Assembly: GCA_003563255.1 (NCBI GenBank)
Contig: PWSL01000450.1
Coordinates: 1-24,595, forward strand
Source of the DNA: Desulfonatronospira sp.
GTDB lineage: Bacteria; Desulfobacterota; Desulfovibrionia; Desulfovibrionales; Desulfonatronovibrionaceae
Length of the DNA stretch: 24,595 nt
Direction of reading: 5' to 3'
Part shown: one piece after another, positions 1 to 6,809 of the stretch
Layout: every line of letters starts with the position of its first letter
Numbering within the stretch: position 1 is the stretch's first letter
Position numbers and translations under genes: made by a program
The notes under the pieces: generated by a model
The model's input: only the letters and a program-made list of their open reading frames with translations
What the model was told of the DNA's origin: nothing
Database searches by the model: none

Positions 1-11
1 AGGAGTCCAGT

Positions 12-149
12 ATGAGCTGCAGCTTATCCAGTCAGCAGATTGAAGGCGTGACAGCCTTTCACGGCCACTGGTGCCCGGGACTGGCCATCACCTGCACGAG
101 CGGTACAGGAGGTACAGACCTCAGACCGGGAGCAGTCAATCACCATTGA
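12..149 (+). pseudogene. FmdE-family gene remnant (5' end only)
   Basis: An AGGAG ribosome site at bases 1-5 precedes an ATG at 12. The reading frame gives 45 residues before TGA at 147-149. Residues 16-26 read FHGHWCPGLAI, the N-terminal metal-binding signature (FHGHxCPGLAxG) of the FmdE family, proteins related to formylmethanofuran dehydrogenase subunit E. After that the similarity ends. Shifting by one base just past this motif gives RAVQEV, which resembles the usual continuation but soon reaches a stop. The following bases (153-167) are a repeat seen elsewhere in the window. FmdE proteins are normally well over 100 residues, so I read this as a decayed or repeat-interrupted gene. A genuine short protein cannot be excluded. 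Confidence 0.55.
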
Positions 150-309
150 GGAGCCCCCTGAATGGTTGCCCCTCACCTGCTTGAGATTGCGATAAAAAAC
201 ATATGGACAACGTCAACCACGCGAAGCGCGTGGGAGGTGAGCGCCGGGCTGTCATCATGCAACATGCAAAGCGCTGAACAGATACCAACCATCAACGATT
301 GATGGCAGC
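150..309. repeat. Mosaic intergenic repeat block (gap between FmdE remnant and GTPase)
   Basis: No gene is seen here. Three repeat pieces are visible. GCCCCCTGAATGGTT at 153-167 is the exact reverse complement of 9529-9543. A tight hairpin lies at 217-233, with CCACGCG and CGCGTGG around a 3-base loop. A copy of AAGCGCTGAACAGATAC at 269-285 belongs to a family also present near 5261, 5417, 15117 and 15246. The block starts where the FmdE similarity has already ended. Confidence 0.6.
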
Positions 310-1668
310 CTACCGCCTGGGTGGCTGTCCGATTTTTGAGTAGTACTCTTTCAGATCTTTGCGGACAAATTTCCGAACCCGTTCCAGGCTTCCCCTGGTC
401 TGCAGAAGGTGTTGTCTGATGGTGCGGCCGGTGATGAGTGCAATAACGTGTCCCTTGACCTTGCTCCAGAGGCTTTTGCGGTAGTCGGTGTCAAGGTTTA
501 CCAGCCTTTCGGGGGATCTGGAGGCCTGCTGCATCAAGGCTTTGAAGCGCACCCTGGCAAAAAAGAACCATCCCAGTACAAAGGTCAGCAAGGCACCGGT
601 TAAAGGCAGCATTACTTCCAGGGAGAACAGGGAAATACCGCCGATACCAGAGATTATTCCATGCTCCTGCAGGGGCTGGTAGCCCTTCAACAGGATAAAG
701 CCAAGGACAAAAACGGCCAGGGCCGCCACGGATGTCCATTTGAGAGTGTTGGACAGCAACTTTCCGGCCCTGGAGGAGAAGCTGTGCAGGGCTTCACAGA
801 CCAGTTCCAGCTCTCCTGTTTTACGGTCCACATTTTCCAGGATGTGGTTGATGCGCATGTGGTGAGCGCTGCCGATTTTGTCCCTTAGCTCCAGACGTTC
901 CTGCGGCCATTCCTGGTTGGACTGATCCAGCCTGGCTTCCCTGGGGGAGTATGTGAGAAATATATGGGGCATATCCTTTCTGCCGGTCATCTGGGAGATG
1001 TTCCAGCAAAGAGCGCCATAAGAACGGACGAGGTCACTCAGGTTGTCGCACTCGTCTATCCGGCTCAGGACATAAACCACCCGGTCTTCCCCGGTCTTCC
1101 CCGGCAGCACGTTTCTGATGGCGCTGAAATTTTCCTTGATGGTTCCGGCCTTGTGCGGGTCGAACATGAGCACGATCATATCAGCCATGGCAGCCAGATC
1201 ACCAATGACGTCCAGGTACCTGTAGCCCCGGTCACGTTCCGCGGTGGAGTCGATCATGCCGGGGGTGTCTATGATGGCAGCGTTTTCAAGCAGGGGGGAG
1301 GCTACATTTTTCAGGCATAGATGAGAGATGAGGTTCTCACCGAATGCCTTGAGCCCGGCAAAAGGGTACCTGGGATCGTTTACCAGGGTGGAGCCGGGTA
1401 TTTCCACTGGGACATTTTCTCCCTCGTTGCAAAGAATTGTAAAAGAATCATCAGTTGGGGCCTGGCCTGTGCGCTGCACATCAAAACCCAATAGTTCGTT
1501 TATCAGGGTCGACTTACCAGAGGAGTAGCTGCCGATCACCAGGACCAGGGGCTTCCATTTCATAGTCGAGTTTAACCATTCCACGTCCATTTCGTACTTG
1601 TTGAAAATAGGAGCCAGGGTTTTTCTGACCTGTTCCTGAATTTCTTTTTGGAATTCTTTGTCATCCAT
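310..1668 (-). CDS. EHD/dynamin-like GTPase with C-terminal membrane hairpin
   Basis: A 452-residue GTPase. The P-loop GSYSSGKST is at residues 46-54, the switch region (RTGQAPTDDSF) at about 66-76, the G3 motif DTPG at 134-137, and SRID at 202-205 stands where a G4 N/TKxD motif is expected. RTGxxPTxDSF, the RGY after DTPG and the LMFDPHK stretch match the EHD branch of the dynamin superfamily better than Era-like GTPases. Two hydrophobic segments at about 311-330 and 347-372 are separated by a short loop, followed by a basic tail, suggesting membrane anchoring with the GTPase in the cytoplasm. EHD proteins remodel membranes; that role here is inference. The start has AGGA eight bases upstream. 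The gene lies downstream of the M16 protease but is separated from it by a 325-base repeat-filled gap, so it may have its own promoter. Confidence 0.8.
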   Translation of the reverse strand: MDDKEFQKEIQEQVRKTLAPIFNKYEMDVEWLNSTMKWKPLVLVIGSYSSGKSTLINELLGFDVQRTGQAPTDDSFTILCNEGENVPVEIPGSTLVNDPRYPFAGLKAFGENLISHLCLKNVASPLLENAAIIDTPGMIDSTAERDRGYRYLDVIGDLAAMADMIVLMFDPHKAGTIKENFSAIRNVLPGKTGEDRVVYVLSRIDECDNLSDLVRSYGALCWNISQMTGRKDMPHIFLTYSPREARLDQSNQEWPQERLELRDKIGSAHHMRINHILENVDRKTGELELVCEALHSFSSRAGKLLSNTLKWTSVAALAVFVLGFILLKGYQPLQEHGIISGIGGISLFSLEVMLPLTGALLTFVLGWFFFARVRFKALMQQASRSPERLVNLDTDYRKSLWSKVKGHVIALITGRTIRQHLLQTRGSLERVRKFVRKDLKEYYSKIGQPPRR

Positions 1669-1735
1669 GGCTGATATCCTGTTTTTTTGAAACCGCCTGC
1701 ATTACCGGCAGTCATAAAGGTTAAACCATATAAGG

Positions 1736-1800
1736 CGGACTGTGTCCGCAACCCAAGAGAAGAGTTGCTCTTGTCCGCAGTCCGTAGTCTTTATTTTTTT
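1736..1800 (+). terminator. Orphan hairpin followed by T-run
   Basis: CGGACTG (1736-1742) pairs with CAGTCCG (1778-1784), with a further AAC/GTT match inside, and is followed by TAGTCTTTATTTTTTTT. This looks like an intrinsic terminator read on the plus strand. No plus-strand gene ends here: the flanking genes both run on the minus strand. It could end an antisense or unannotated transcript, or be a repeat unit by chance followed by T. Confidence 0.35.
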
Positions 1801-1810
1801 TCAAAATTAA

Positions 1811-1989
1811 CACTACAGCGAAACTGCTAAAAAATATAAAAACTGTCTCAATTGAGGACAGGCATCCCTGCACTTGGTAAACAAAAACCTTGCCAGAGAA
1901 CTTTTGACTGTCAAGATTGACGGAATATTATAAAATAAGTGCGGGGAGAGCCAGGTCTCCGGAGGTTAATATTTAGTTTCGCTGTAGTG
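1811..1989. repeat. 179-bp MITE-like element, GAAAC subtype
   Basis: Perfect 15-bp terminal inverted repeats: CACTACAGCGAAACT at 1811-1825 and AGTTTCGCTGTAGTG at 1975-1989. The right end lies only 4 bases beyond the stop codon of the M16 protease, which reads toward it. Inside are CTCAATTGAGGACAGGCA near 1848 and ATAAGTGCGGGGA near 1936, both repeated in the 15006-15324 element. It contains no reading frame. It fills most of the 1669-1993 gap. The ends resemble a non-autonomous mobile element, but no obvious target duplication was identified by eye. Confidence 0.65.
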
Positions 1990-1993
1990 ACAA

Positions 1994-4603
1994 TCAGTCG
2001 GGTATAATTTCGAAAAGGTAGCTCTTCTCCAGGTCCAGGTATTTGCAGGCCAGTTCCTGTACATCTTCTGGAGAGACCTGTTTTGCCAGCTTTATCAGTT
2101 CCTTGCGAAAATTCAGATCCAGGCCCTGGGCCAGCAGGGAAGAGGCCTCCCGGGAGCGGCTGGAAAGGGTCTGCCTGCCACGGTGGTATTCACCGAAGAG
2201 CATGTTTGCTGCGCGCTCTACCCCGGCTTCGTCCAAAGGAGTCTTTTTTAGTTCATCCACCACGTATTCAAAGCCTTCCAGGGCCTCCCGGGTTCTGTCT
2301 GCAAAGGTGCCTATGTAGAGAGCTATAAAACCGGCTTCGGGGGTCTGCCATAGCATGGAGGTTACAGAATAAGCCAGTCCCTGCCTGTCGCGCAGTTCGC
2401 GGAAAAGCATTCCACCCTGGCCTGAGAGAACCCGGTTGAGCACCTTTAGCCCGGGCGTATCCTGGTGGGTCTTGCCCACCACAGGGTAAATCCTCAACAG
2501 GTGAGCCTGGGTGCGGTCTTTTAAACGGGCCTGTCGCTGTTTTTCCTGTCCCCACTGCGGGGCTTGCGGCGAAGGCGCCCCGGCCGGCCGGATGTCCTGG
2601 AGATTTCGTACAAATCCGTCCAGTTCCTGCATGTTCACCTGTCCGCTGATGGCTATGACAAAGGGGGTCTGTATCTGCATCTCCCAGAAGGTCCGGACAT
2701 CTTCAGGAGTTACCTGCTGCAGGTAATCCTTCTTTCCCAGATGCAGCCGACCGTACTCTCCGGATTCAAAGATAAAAGGAAACAGGTGCCTGAAAGCATA
2801 CCCCAGGGGCTGGTCTTCCTGCTCCCGGATAGAGGCCAGCTGGTCGTCCACGGCTCTTTGAAGCTCTTCCGGGGAAAATGCCGGTCGGGTAACGACCTCC
2901 TGGATGAGTTCGAACACCTCCCGGCTGTAGCGTGTCGGGAAGCGTGCGCTGATGCTTACGCTCTGCCTGCCTGCAAACGCCCCGAGGCTTGCTCCTCTGT
3001 TTTTGAGAAAGTTCTGGATCTCAGAAAATGATCTGTCCCGGGTCTGCCGGGTGAGAGCGGAAGCGCTGAGCTGTGGCAGTCCCTGCTGCTCGCAGGGTAT
3101 GAGCATGTCGCTTCCGGGCCAGGTAATACGCAGGGCGCTGTAGGGCAGATGTTCGTCAGGCATTACCACCAGCTTTCGACCTTGCCCCAGATCTCTGATT
3201 ACCGGCTGGGACGGCTGTCTGCTCTCTCTGGCAGCTTCACGTTCAGGCTGGGCTTCAGTCAGCTGATCTCTGAGGCTGAAGGCGTCTTCGCCGGCAGGGG
3301 CCTGTTCCGGCAAAAGCATGGATGCAAAAGCTCCATCCAGGTCCAGGAACTTTTCCATGGCGGACTGCAGGTCTTTTCGTGTTATTGTCTGCAGTTCCTG
3401 CAGGGATTTGTCCGTGGCCATGGCATCGTTTTTCATCAACAGATCAAAACCGAGTCCAGAAGCCTTGCCGCTCAGGGTTTCCCTGGACCTGTAAATTCTT
3501 TCTTCCATTGAAATCCTGGCCCGTTCCAGGTCCTGATCAGTAAAGGCCGAGATGTCCAGTCCGGCCAGGGTCCGGGTGAATTTTTCCCAGAAAGGTTCCA
3601 GGTTGTCCGGGTCCAGACGTACGTAAAAGTAGAGAATACCGACACGATCCAGGGACATGGAACTGGCGGAGATGTCGTCCACCAGGGCGGCCTCATACTT
3701 GAACTTGCGATACAACAGGGATGTTGTGTCTCCTCCCAGGAGGTGGGCCAGCACATCCAGGGCAGTGTTCCAGGGCGAGCCGATCTCTGGTACGGGAAGT
3801 CCCACCGCCAGGTAGGCCTTTTGCCAGGGACCGTGCATAACTTGCACCGGGTTCTGCCGACATGAGTCAATCTCCAGATTCGGCAGTGCCTGCAGGGTGC
3901 CCCGGTTCTCGGCTGGACCGAAAATTTGCCGGGTGGTATCCAGGACATCCGCCGGGTCAACATCGCCGCTTACCGCAAGCACCATGGAACGGGGCTGATA
4001 GTGTCGTTGCTGGTATTTGCGCATGTCTCCGGGGGTCATGTCCTGAACTGTTTCAGCATGGCCCAGGATAGGATGGGCGTAAGGAGTGCCGTGCCAGATC
4101 CTGGACTGCAGGCTGCTGAACACCCGGCTGCCGGGATTGTCCATGGACCTATGGATCTCTGCCAGGACCACCTTTTTTTCCATGTCAAATTCGTCCCGGG
4201 GAAGTGAGGCCTCCAGGACCATGTCCTGCAGGATGTCCAGGCCCAGGTGCAGCCTGTCAGCGGGCAGGTCAAGGGTGTAGACGGTGTAGTCAAAACTGGT
4301 GCCGGCGTTGATGCTGCCTCCGGCTTGTTCCACCTGGCGGGCCACCTCTCCGGCTTTCCTGGTGTCGCTGCCCTTGAAGGCCATGTGCTCCAGGAAGTGG
4401 CTCATGCCTTCCTGCCCCGGCTTTTCCAGGGAGGAACCGGCCCGGACGTAAAGGCGCATAGAAACCAGGGGGAATCGATTGTCCTGATCCACAACAATGC
4501 GCATACCGTTTTCAAGGGTGTAAATATCGTGTGCTTGTGCCATGGAGTATCCGGTGCAGATTATAGAAAGCAAAAAAACAAGACATGAAATTTTTCCGGC
4601 CAT
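1994..4603 (-). CDS. Exported M16 family zinc metalloprotease (two-repeat, pitrilysin-like)
   Basis: An 869-residue M16 peptidase counting from the ATG at 4603, which has AGGA about six bases upstream. An in-frame extension to 4654 is possible but would bury a clear signal peptide. Residues 1-24 (hydrophobic core LVFLLSII, ending AQA) look like a Sec signal, so the enzyme should be periplasmic. The inverted zinc motif HFLEH is at 69-73, with the third ligand, Glu in LAEIHRS, at about 149, the usual M16 spacing. The second M16 half (from about residue 480) lacks HxxEH but keeps the RELRDRQGLAYSV Arg/Tyr substrate-binding signature of C-terminal halves. Both halves lie in one chain. The upstream PilZ gene ends TAA, then one base, then this ATG, so translation is probably coupled. 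The substrate is unknown. Confidence 0.93.
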   Translation of the reverse strand: MAGKISCLVFLLSIICTGYSMAQAHDIYTLENGMRIVVDQDNRFPLVSMRLYVRAGSSLEKPGQEGMSHFLEHMAFKGSDTRKAGEVARQVEQAGGSINAGTSFDYTVYTLDLPADRLHLGLDILQDMVLEASLPRDEFDMEKKVVLAEIHRSMDNPGSRVFSSLQSRIWHGTPYAHPILGHAETVQDMTPGDMRKYQQRHYQPRSMVLAVSGDVDPADVLDTTRQIFGPAENRGTLQALPNLEIDSCRQNPVQVMHGPWQKAYLAVGLPVPEIGSPWNTALDVLAHLLGGDTTSLLYRKFKYEAALVDDISASSMSLDRVGILYFYVRLDPDNLEPFWEKFTRTLAGLDISAFTDQDLERARISMEERIYRSRETLSGKASGLGFDLLMKNDAMATDKSLQELQTITRKDLQSAMEKFLDLDGAFASMLLPEQAPAGEDAFSLRDQLTEAQPEREAARESRQPSQPVIRDLGQGRKLVVMPDEHLPYSALRITWPGSDMLIPCEQQGLPQLSASALTRQTRDRSFSEIQNFLKNRGASLGAFAGRQSVSISARFPTRYSREVFELIQEVVTRPAFSPEELQRAVDDQLASIREQEDQPLGYAFRHLFPFIFESGEYGRLHLGKKDYLQQVTPEDVRTFWEMQIQTPFVIAISGQVNMQELDGFVRNLQDIRPAGAPSPQAPQWGQEKQRQARLKDRTQAHLLRIYPVVGKTHQDTPGLKVLNRVLSGQGGMLFRELRDRQGLAYSVTSMLWQTPEAGFIALYIGTFADRTREALEGFEYVVDELKKTPLDEAGVERAANMLFGEYHRGRQTLSSRSREASSLLAQGLDLNFRKELIKLAKQVSPEDVQELACKYLDLEKSYLFEIIPD

Positions 4604-4604
4604 G

Positions 4605-5006
4605 TTATTTCCTGCTGTAGCTGTTTTTGAGTTTCTCCAGGTAGGAGGAGTCAAAGGCCGGGATGAGAAGTTCTCTTTCCACCTGGTCCGGGTCCGGGGA
4701 ATAAAGACGGATCAGGTTTAAGAGATGATAAAAACTCTCTTCGTCCATCTCGACAAAATCCACGGCTGTTCCGCGGTTCGGAGTAGAAGAGACAACAACC
4801 CCCCTGATGCCGATTTCCAGACCGGAACTCAGGTGCAGAACCAGATCGCAGGGCTCGTTCAAGGCAAAATCAGGGTGGTATTCTGCCAGAAGTCCCTTGA
4901 GGCTCAGGTTTATGGTTTTTAGAAGTTGCTGTACGTGATTCTGCAGAATGCTCACCGAGATTTTCAGATCGACCCTGCTTCTTTTTCTCATGTCCTGGTC
5001 TGGCAT
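4605..5006 (-). CDS. PilZ-domain protein (putative c-di-GMP receptor)
   Basis: A 133-residue protein from the ATG at 5006, chosen because AGGAG lies about five bases upstream; the open frame continues to 5099 without a good ribosome site. The two PilZ ligand-binding elements are present: RKRSR at residues 7-11 (RxxxR) and NLSLKG at 33-38 ((D/N)xSxxG), separated by about 20 residues. PilZ domains bind cyclic di-GMP. The protein is a single domain without membrane segments. Its stop is one base from the start of the M16 protease gene, so the two are almost certainly co-translated. A GGDEF-EAL protein is encoded about 8 kb away, but no direct link is shown. Confidence 0.8.
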   Translation of the reverse strand: MPDQDMRKRSRVDLKISVSILQNHVQQLLKTINLSLKGLLAEYHPDFALNEPCDLVLHLSSGLEIGIRGVVVSSTPNRGTAVDFVEMDEESFYHLLNLIRLYSPDPDQVERELLIPAFDSSYLEKLKNSYSRK

Positions 5007-5250
5007 AACCGCTCCTGTTCTGGTTGTGAGGATTGTTTGAGTTTTCGTGGTGCAGCATAGTAACCTGAATCCTTGAAAACAGGTTCCGGAACTTGTCAAA
5101 ATGGCCGCAAAGACTCACTCCAAGGCAGACTAAATCAAAATCCCGGCATTGCTTGATCAAACATACTGCAGGGCATTCCACTTTTGGGACAAGTGGGTTC
5201 CGGAAGAGCCAGTCCCCCTCCGGGCTGTATGCCTCCGGGCAGGAAGCCGT

Positions 5251-5435
5251 GCCACATGCAAAGCGCTAAACAGATACTCGCAGGTTAAGGTTGTATCCAG
5301 GGCGAGAAACATGGTTGCAAAATGTGCTGAATTTCTGTAGAAATGATCAGCTTCAACATAAGCAAGCTTACTATGCATAGCTCTGACTGGCAAGGCAGAA
5401 CATTACTTTTATCATGGTATCTGCTCAGCGCTTTT
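5251..5435. repeat. Inverted pair of AAGCGCTAAACAGATAC-type repeats
   Basis: The left arm at 5251-5277 contains AAGCGCTAAACAGATAC and matches 15117-15143 perfectly over 27 bp in inverted orientation. A weaker reverse copy (GTATCTGCTCAGCGCTTT) at 5417-5434 closes the unit. GGCTGTATGCCTCC just upstream (5223-5236) recurs near 9510. I see no gene in the whole 5007-5696 gap. Apart from these repeats and the 5480-5620 element, 5278-5416 is AT-rich unassigned sequence. Confidence 0.5.
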
Positions 5436-5479
5436 AAGAAAAGCAGGGGACAGGCACTCCAGCTTTTTTTCTGATGTAG

Positions 5480-5620
5480 CACTACAGCGACACTTTATTT
5501 CAGCTTCAAGGGGACTGGCTCTTTTGCCGCCGGATAGTCCGGCCGTTTTACGGTTTGAGGTCGGCAAAAGTGCCTGTCCCCGATGGCCGAGGCGATAATT
5601 TATACAAAGTGTCGCTAGTG
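5480..5620. repeat. 141-bp MITE-like element, GACAC subtype, with inner REP-like hairpin
   Basis: The ends are CACTACAGCGACACTTT at 5480-5496 and AAAGTGTCGCTAGTG at 5606-5620; the right arm lacks two bases (TG) of the perfect complement. Inside, GGGGACTGGCTCTTTTGCCG (5510-5529) pairs with CGGCAAAAGTGCCTGTCCCC (5562-5581) to make a long stem. The inner stem is of the kind found in REP-like repeats of several proteobacteria. It lies 76 bases upstream of the first bd-type gene, so it may affect that gene's transcription, though nothing proves this. Confidence 0.65.
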
Positions 5621-5696
5621 GTAGAAATCATCATTAAAAAATAGTATCTGAGCCGGGCTGCAAGGCGCTGAAGAGGTACTTTCGAGGGGAAGTCTT

Positions 5697-6755
5697 ATGG
5701 ATCCATCCGCTTTGATACCCGTGTCGGACACCATACCCACTCAATGGGGCTGGTTTTATTTTTTCCTGCTGCTCACCTTCATCATGCACCTGCTCCTGAT
5801 GAACGCCATGCTGGGCATGGGAATAATGGCTCTGGTCAAGCACCTCAAAAGCGGCAACAAGCATTGCCCGGTGTGCAAAGACATCTCCCTGAAACTGCCT
5901 TATACTATAGCCTTTACCATCAATTTCGGGGTGGCTCCTTTTCTTTTTCTTCAGGTACTATACTCCCAGTTCATCTATACCAGTTCTGTACTGATGGGCA
6001 TGTACTGGCTACCGGTAATCGCCCTGCTTCTTATCTTTTACTATAGCGCATATATTTATGATTTCAAGTATGACTCCCTGCCGGGACTGAAGCTCTTCTG
6101 TCTGGCGGTGACCGTGATTTTCGGCCTGGTCATCGCCTTTTTGTTCACAAACAACATGACCCTTATGCTCAATCCTGAAAAATGGAGCGCTTATTTTGAA
6201 AACCGCTCCGGAACATTACTGAACCTGGGCGACCCGACCCTTATCCCGCGCTACCTGCACTTTGTTCTGGCCTCTGTAGCAGTGGGTGGACTGACAACTG
6301 CCGTTATCTGGAGGTTTAAAAAGGATCCCAGGGCTACGGAGTACATCCGGAACGGCCTGGCCTGGTTTTCCTATGCCACTCTGGCCCAGATCCCAGTGGG
6401 CCTCTGGTTTCTCATAAGCCTGCCTACGGATATCATGCTGTTATTCATGGGGGGGGAACTGCTGAATACCATCCTGTTTATCACAGCCCTGGGCGGAGTA
6501 ACCCTGAGTCTGGTTTTCGGGTTCAAGGGCATGCTCTGGCCCACCACTGCAGCCCTTGTGGGGACTGTGGTGCTCATGGTGCTGGTGCGGGATCTGGTGC
6601 GGCAGGCTTACCTGGCACCATATTTTCATCCCAGGGACCTTGAGGTTGTTCCCCAGTACTCGCCCCTGTACTTCTTTATCATTTTCCTGGTAGTTGGGCT
6701 GGCAGTGGTCTTTTACATGCTCAAACTGGCTTTTGAGGCGAAAAGAGAAGTTTAG
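5697..6755 (+). CDS. Cytochrome bd-superfamily membrane subunit (CydA-like paralog, small subunit)
   Basis: A 352-residue, highly hydrophobic protein of about eight helices with ribosome site GAGGGGA before the ATG. It is not a textbook CydA, but helix-level similarity is visible. FIMHLLLMNAMLGMG (His31) aligns with the E. coli CydA helix 1 segment carrying heme ligand His19. NPEKW at about 149-153 matches the CydA NPxxW loop. RYLHFVLASVAVGGL (His178) aligns with the helix carrying His186, a heme b558 ligand in E. coli. The paired glutamates of CydA helix 3 and the GRQPW motif are not seen. A CPVC pair (Cys57, Cys60) sits in the first loop and is not a heme-c motif. The next gene starts 54 bases downstream and is the larger paralog. 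I infer a heterodimer, analogous to archaeal CydAA'. Which hemes it binds is unknown. Confidence 0.7.
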   Translation: MDPSALIPVSDTIPTQWGWFYFFLLLTFIMHLLLMNAMLGMGIMALVKHLKSGNKHCPVCKDISLKLPYTIAFTINFGVAPFLFLQVLYSQFIYTSSVLMGMYWLPVIALLLIFYYSAYIYDFKYDSLPGLKLFCLAVTVIFGLVIAFLFTNNMTLMLNPEKWSAYFENRSGTLLNLGDPTLIPRYLHFVLASVAVGGLTTAVIWRFKKDPRATEYIRNGLAWFSYATLAQIPVGLWFLISLPTDIMLLFMGGELLNTILFITALGGVTLSLVFGFKGMLWPTTAALVGTVVLMVLVRDLVRQAYLAPYFHPRDLEVVPQYSPLYFFIIFLVVGLAVVFYMLKLAFEAKREV

Positions 6756-6809
6756 CCCATGCTGTCTGTTCAGCATTTTTGTTGTGTCCTATAAAATTGG
6801 GAGGCCTTG

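Noticed and set aside
3100..3200. Second zinc site in the C-terminal half of the M16 protease
   Set aside because: No HxxEH or equivalent is present; the half is the usual inactive M16 repeat.
5062..5099. TTGACA on the minus strand (5094-5099) and AACCTG/CAGGTT pair upstream of the PilZ gene as promoter and operator
   Set aside because: No acceptable -10 box at 16-18 bases, and the inverted repeat is only 6 bp; too weak to list.
5233..5256. TGGCACGGCTTCCTGC on the minus strand as a sigma-54 promoter
   Set aside because: The -12 element does not fit the required spacing, and the sequence is part of a dispersed repeat.
5863..5880. CPVCK in the small bd-type subunit considered as a heme-c site
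   Set aside because: The residue after the second Cys is Lys, not His, so it is not CXXCH. It could be a disulfide or metal pair.
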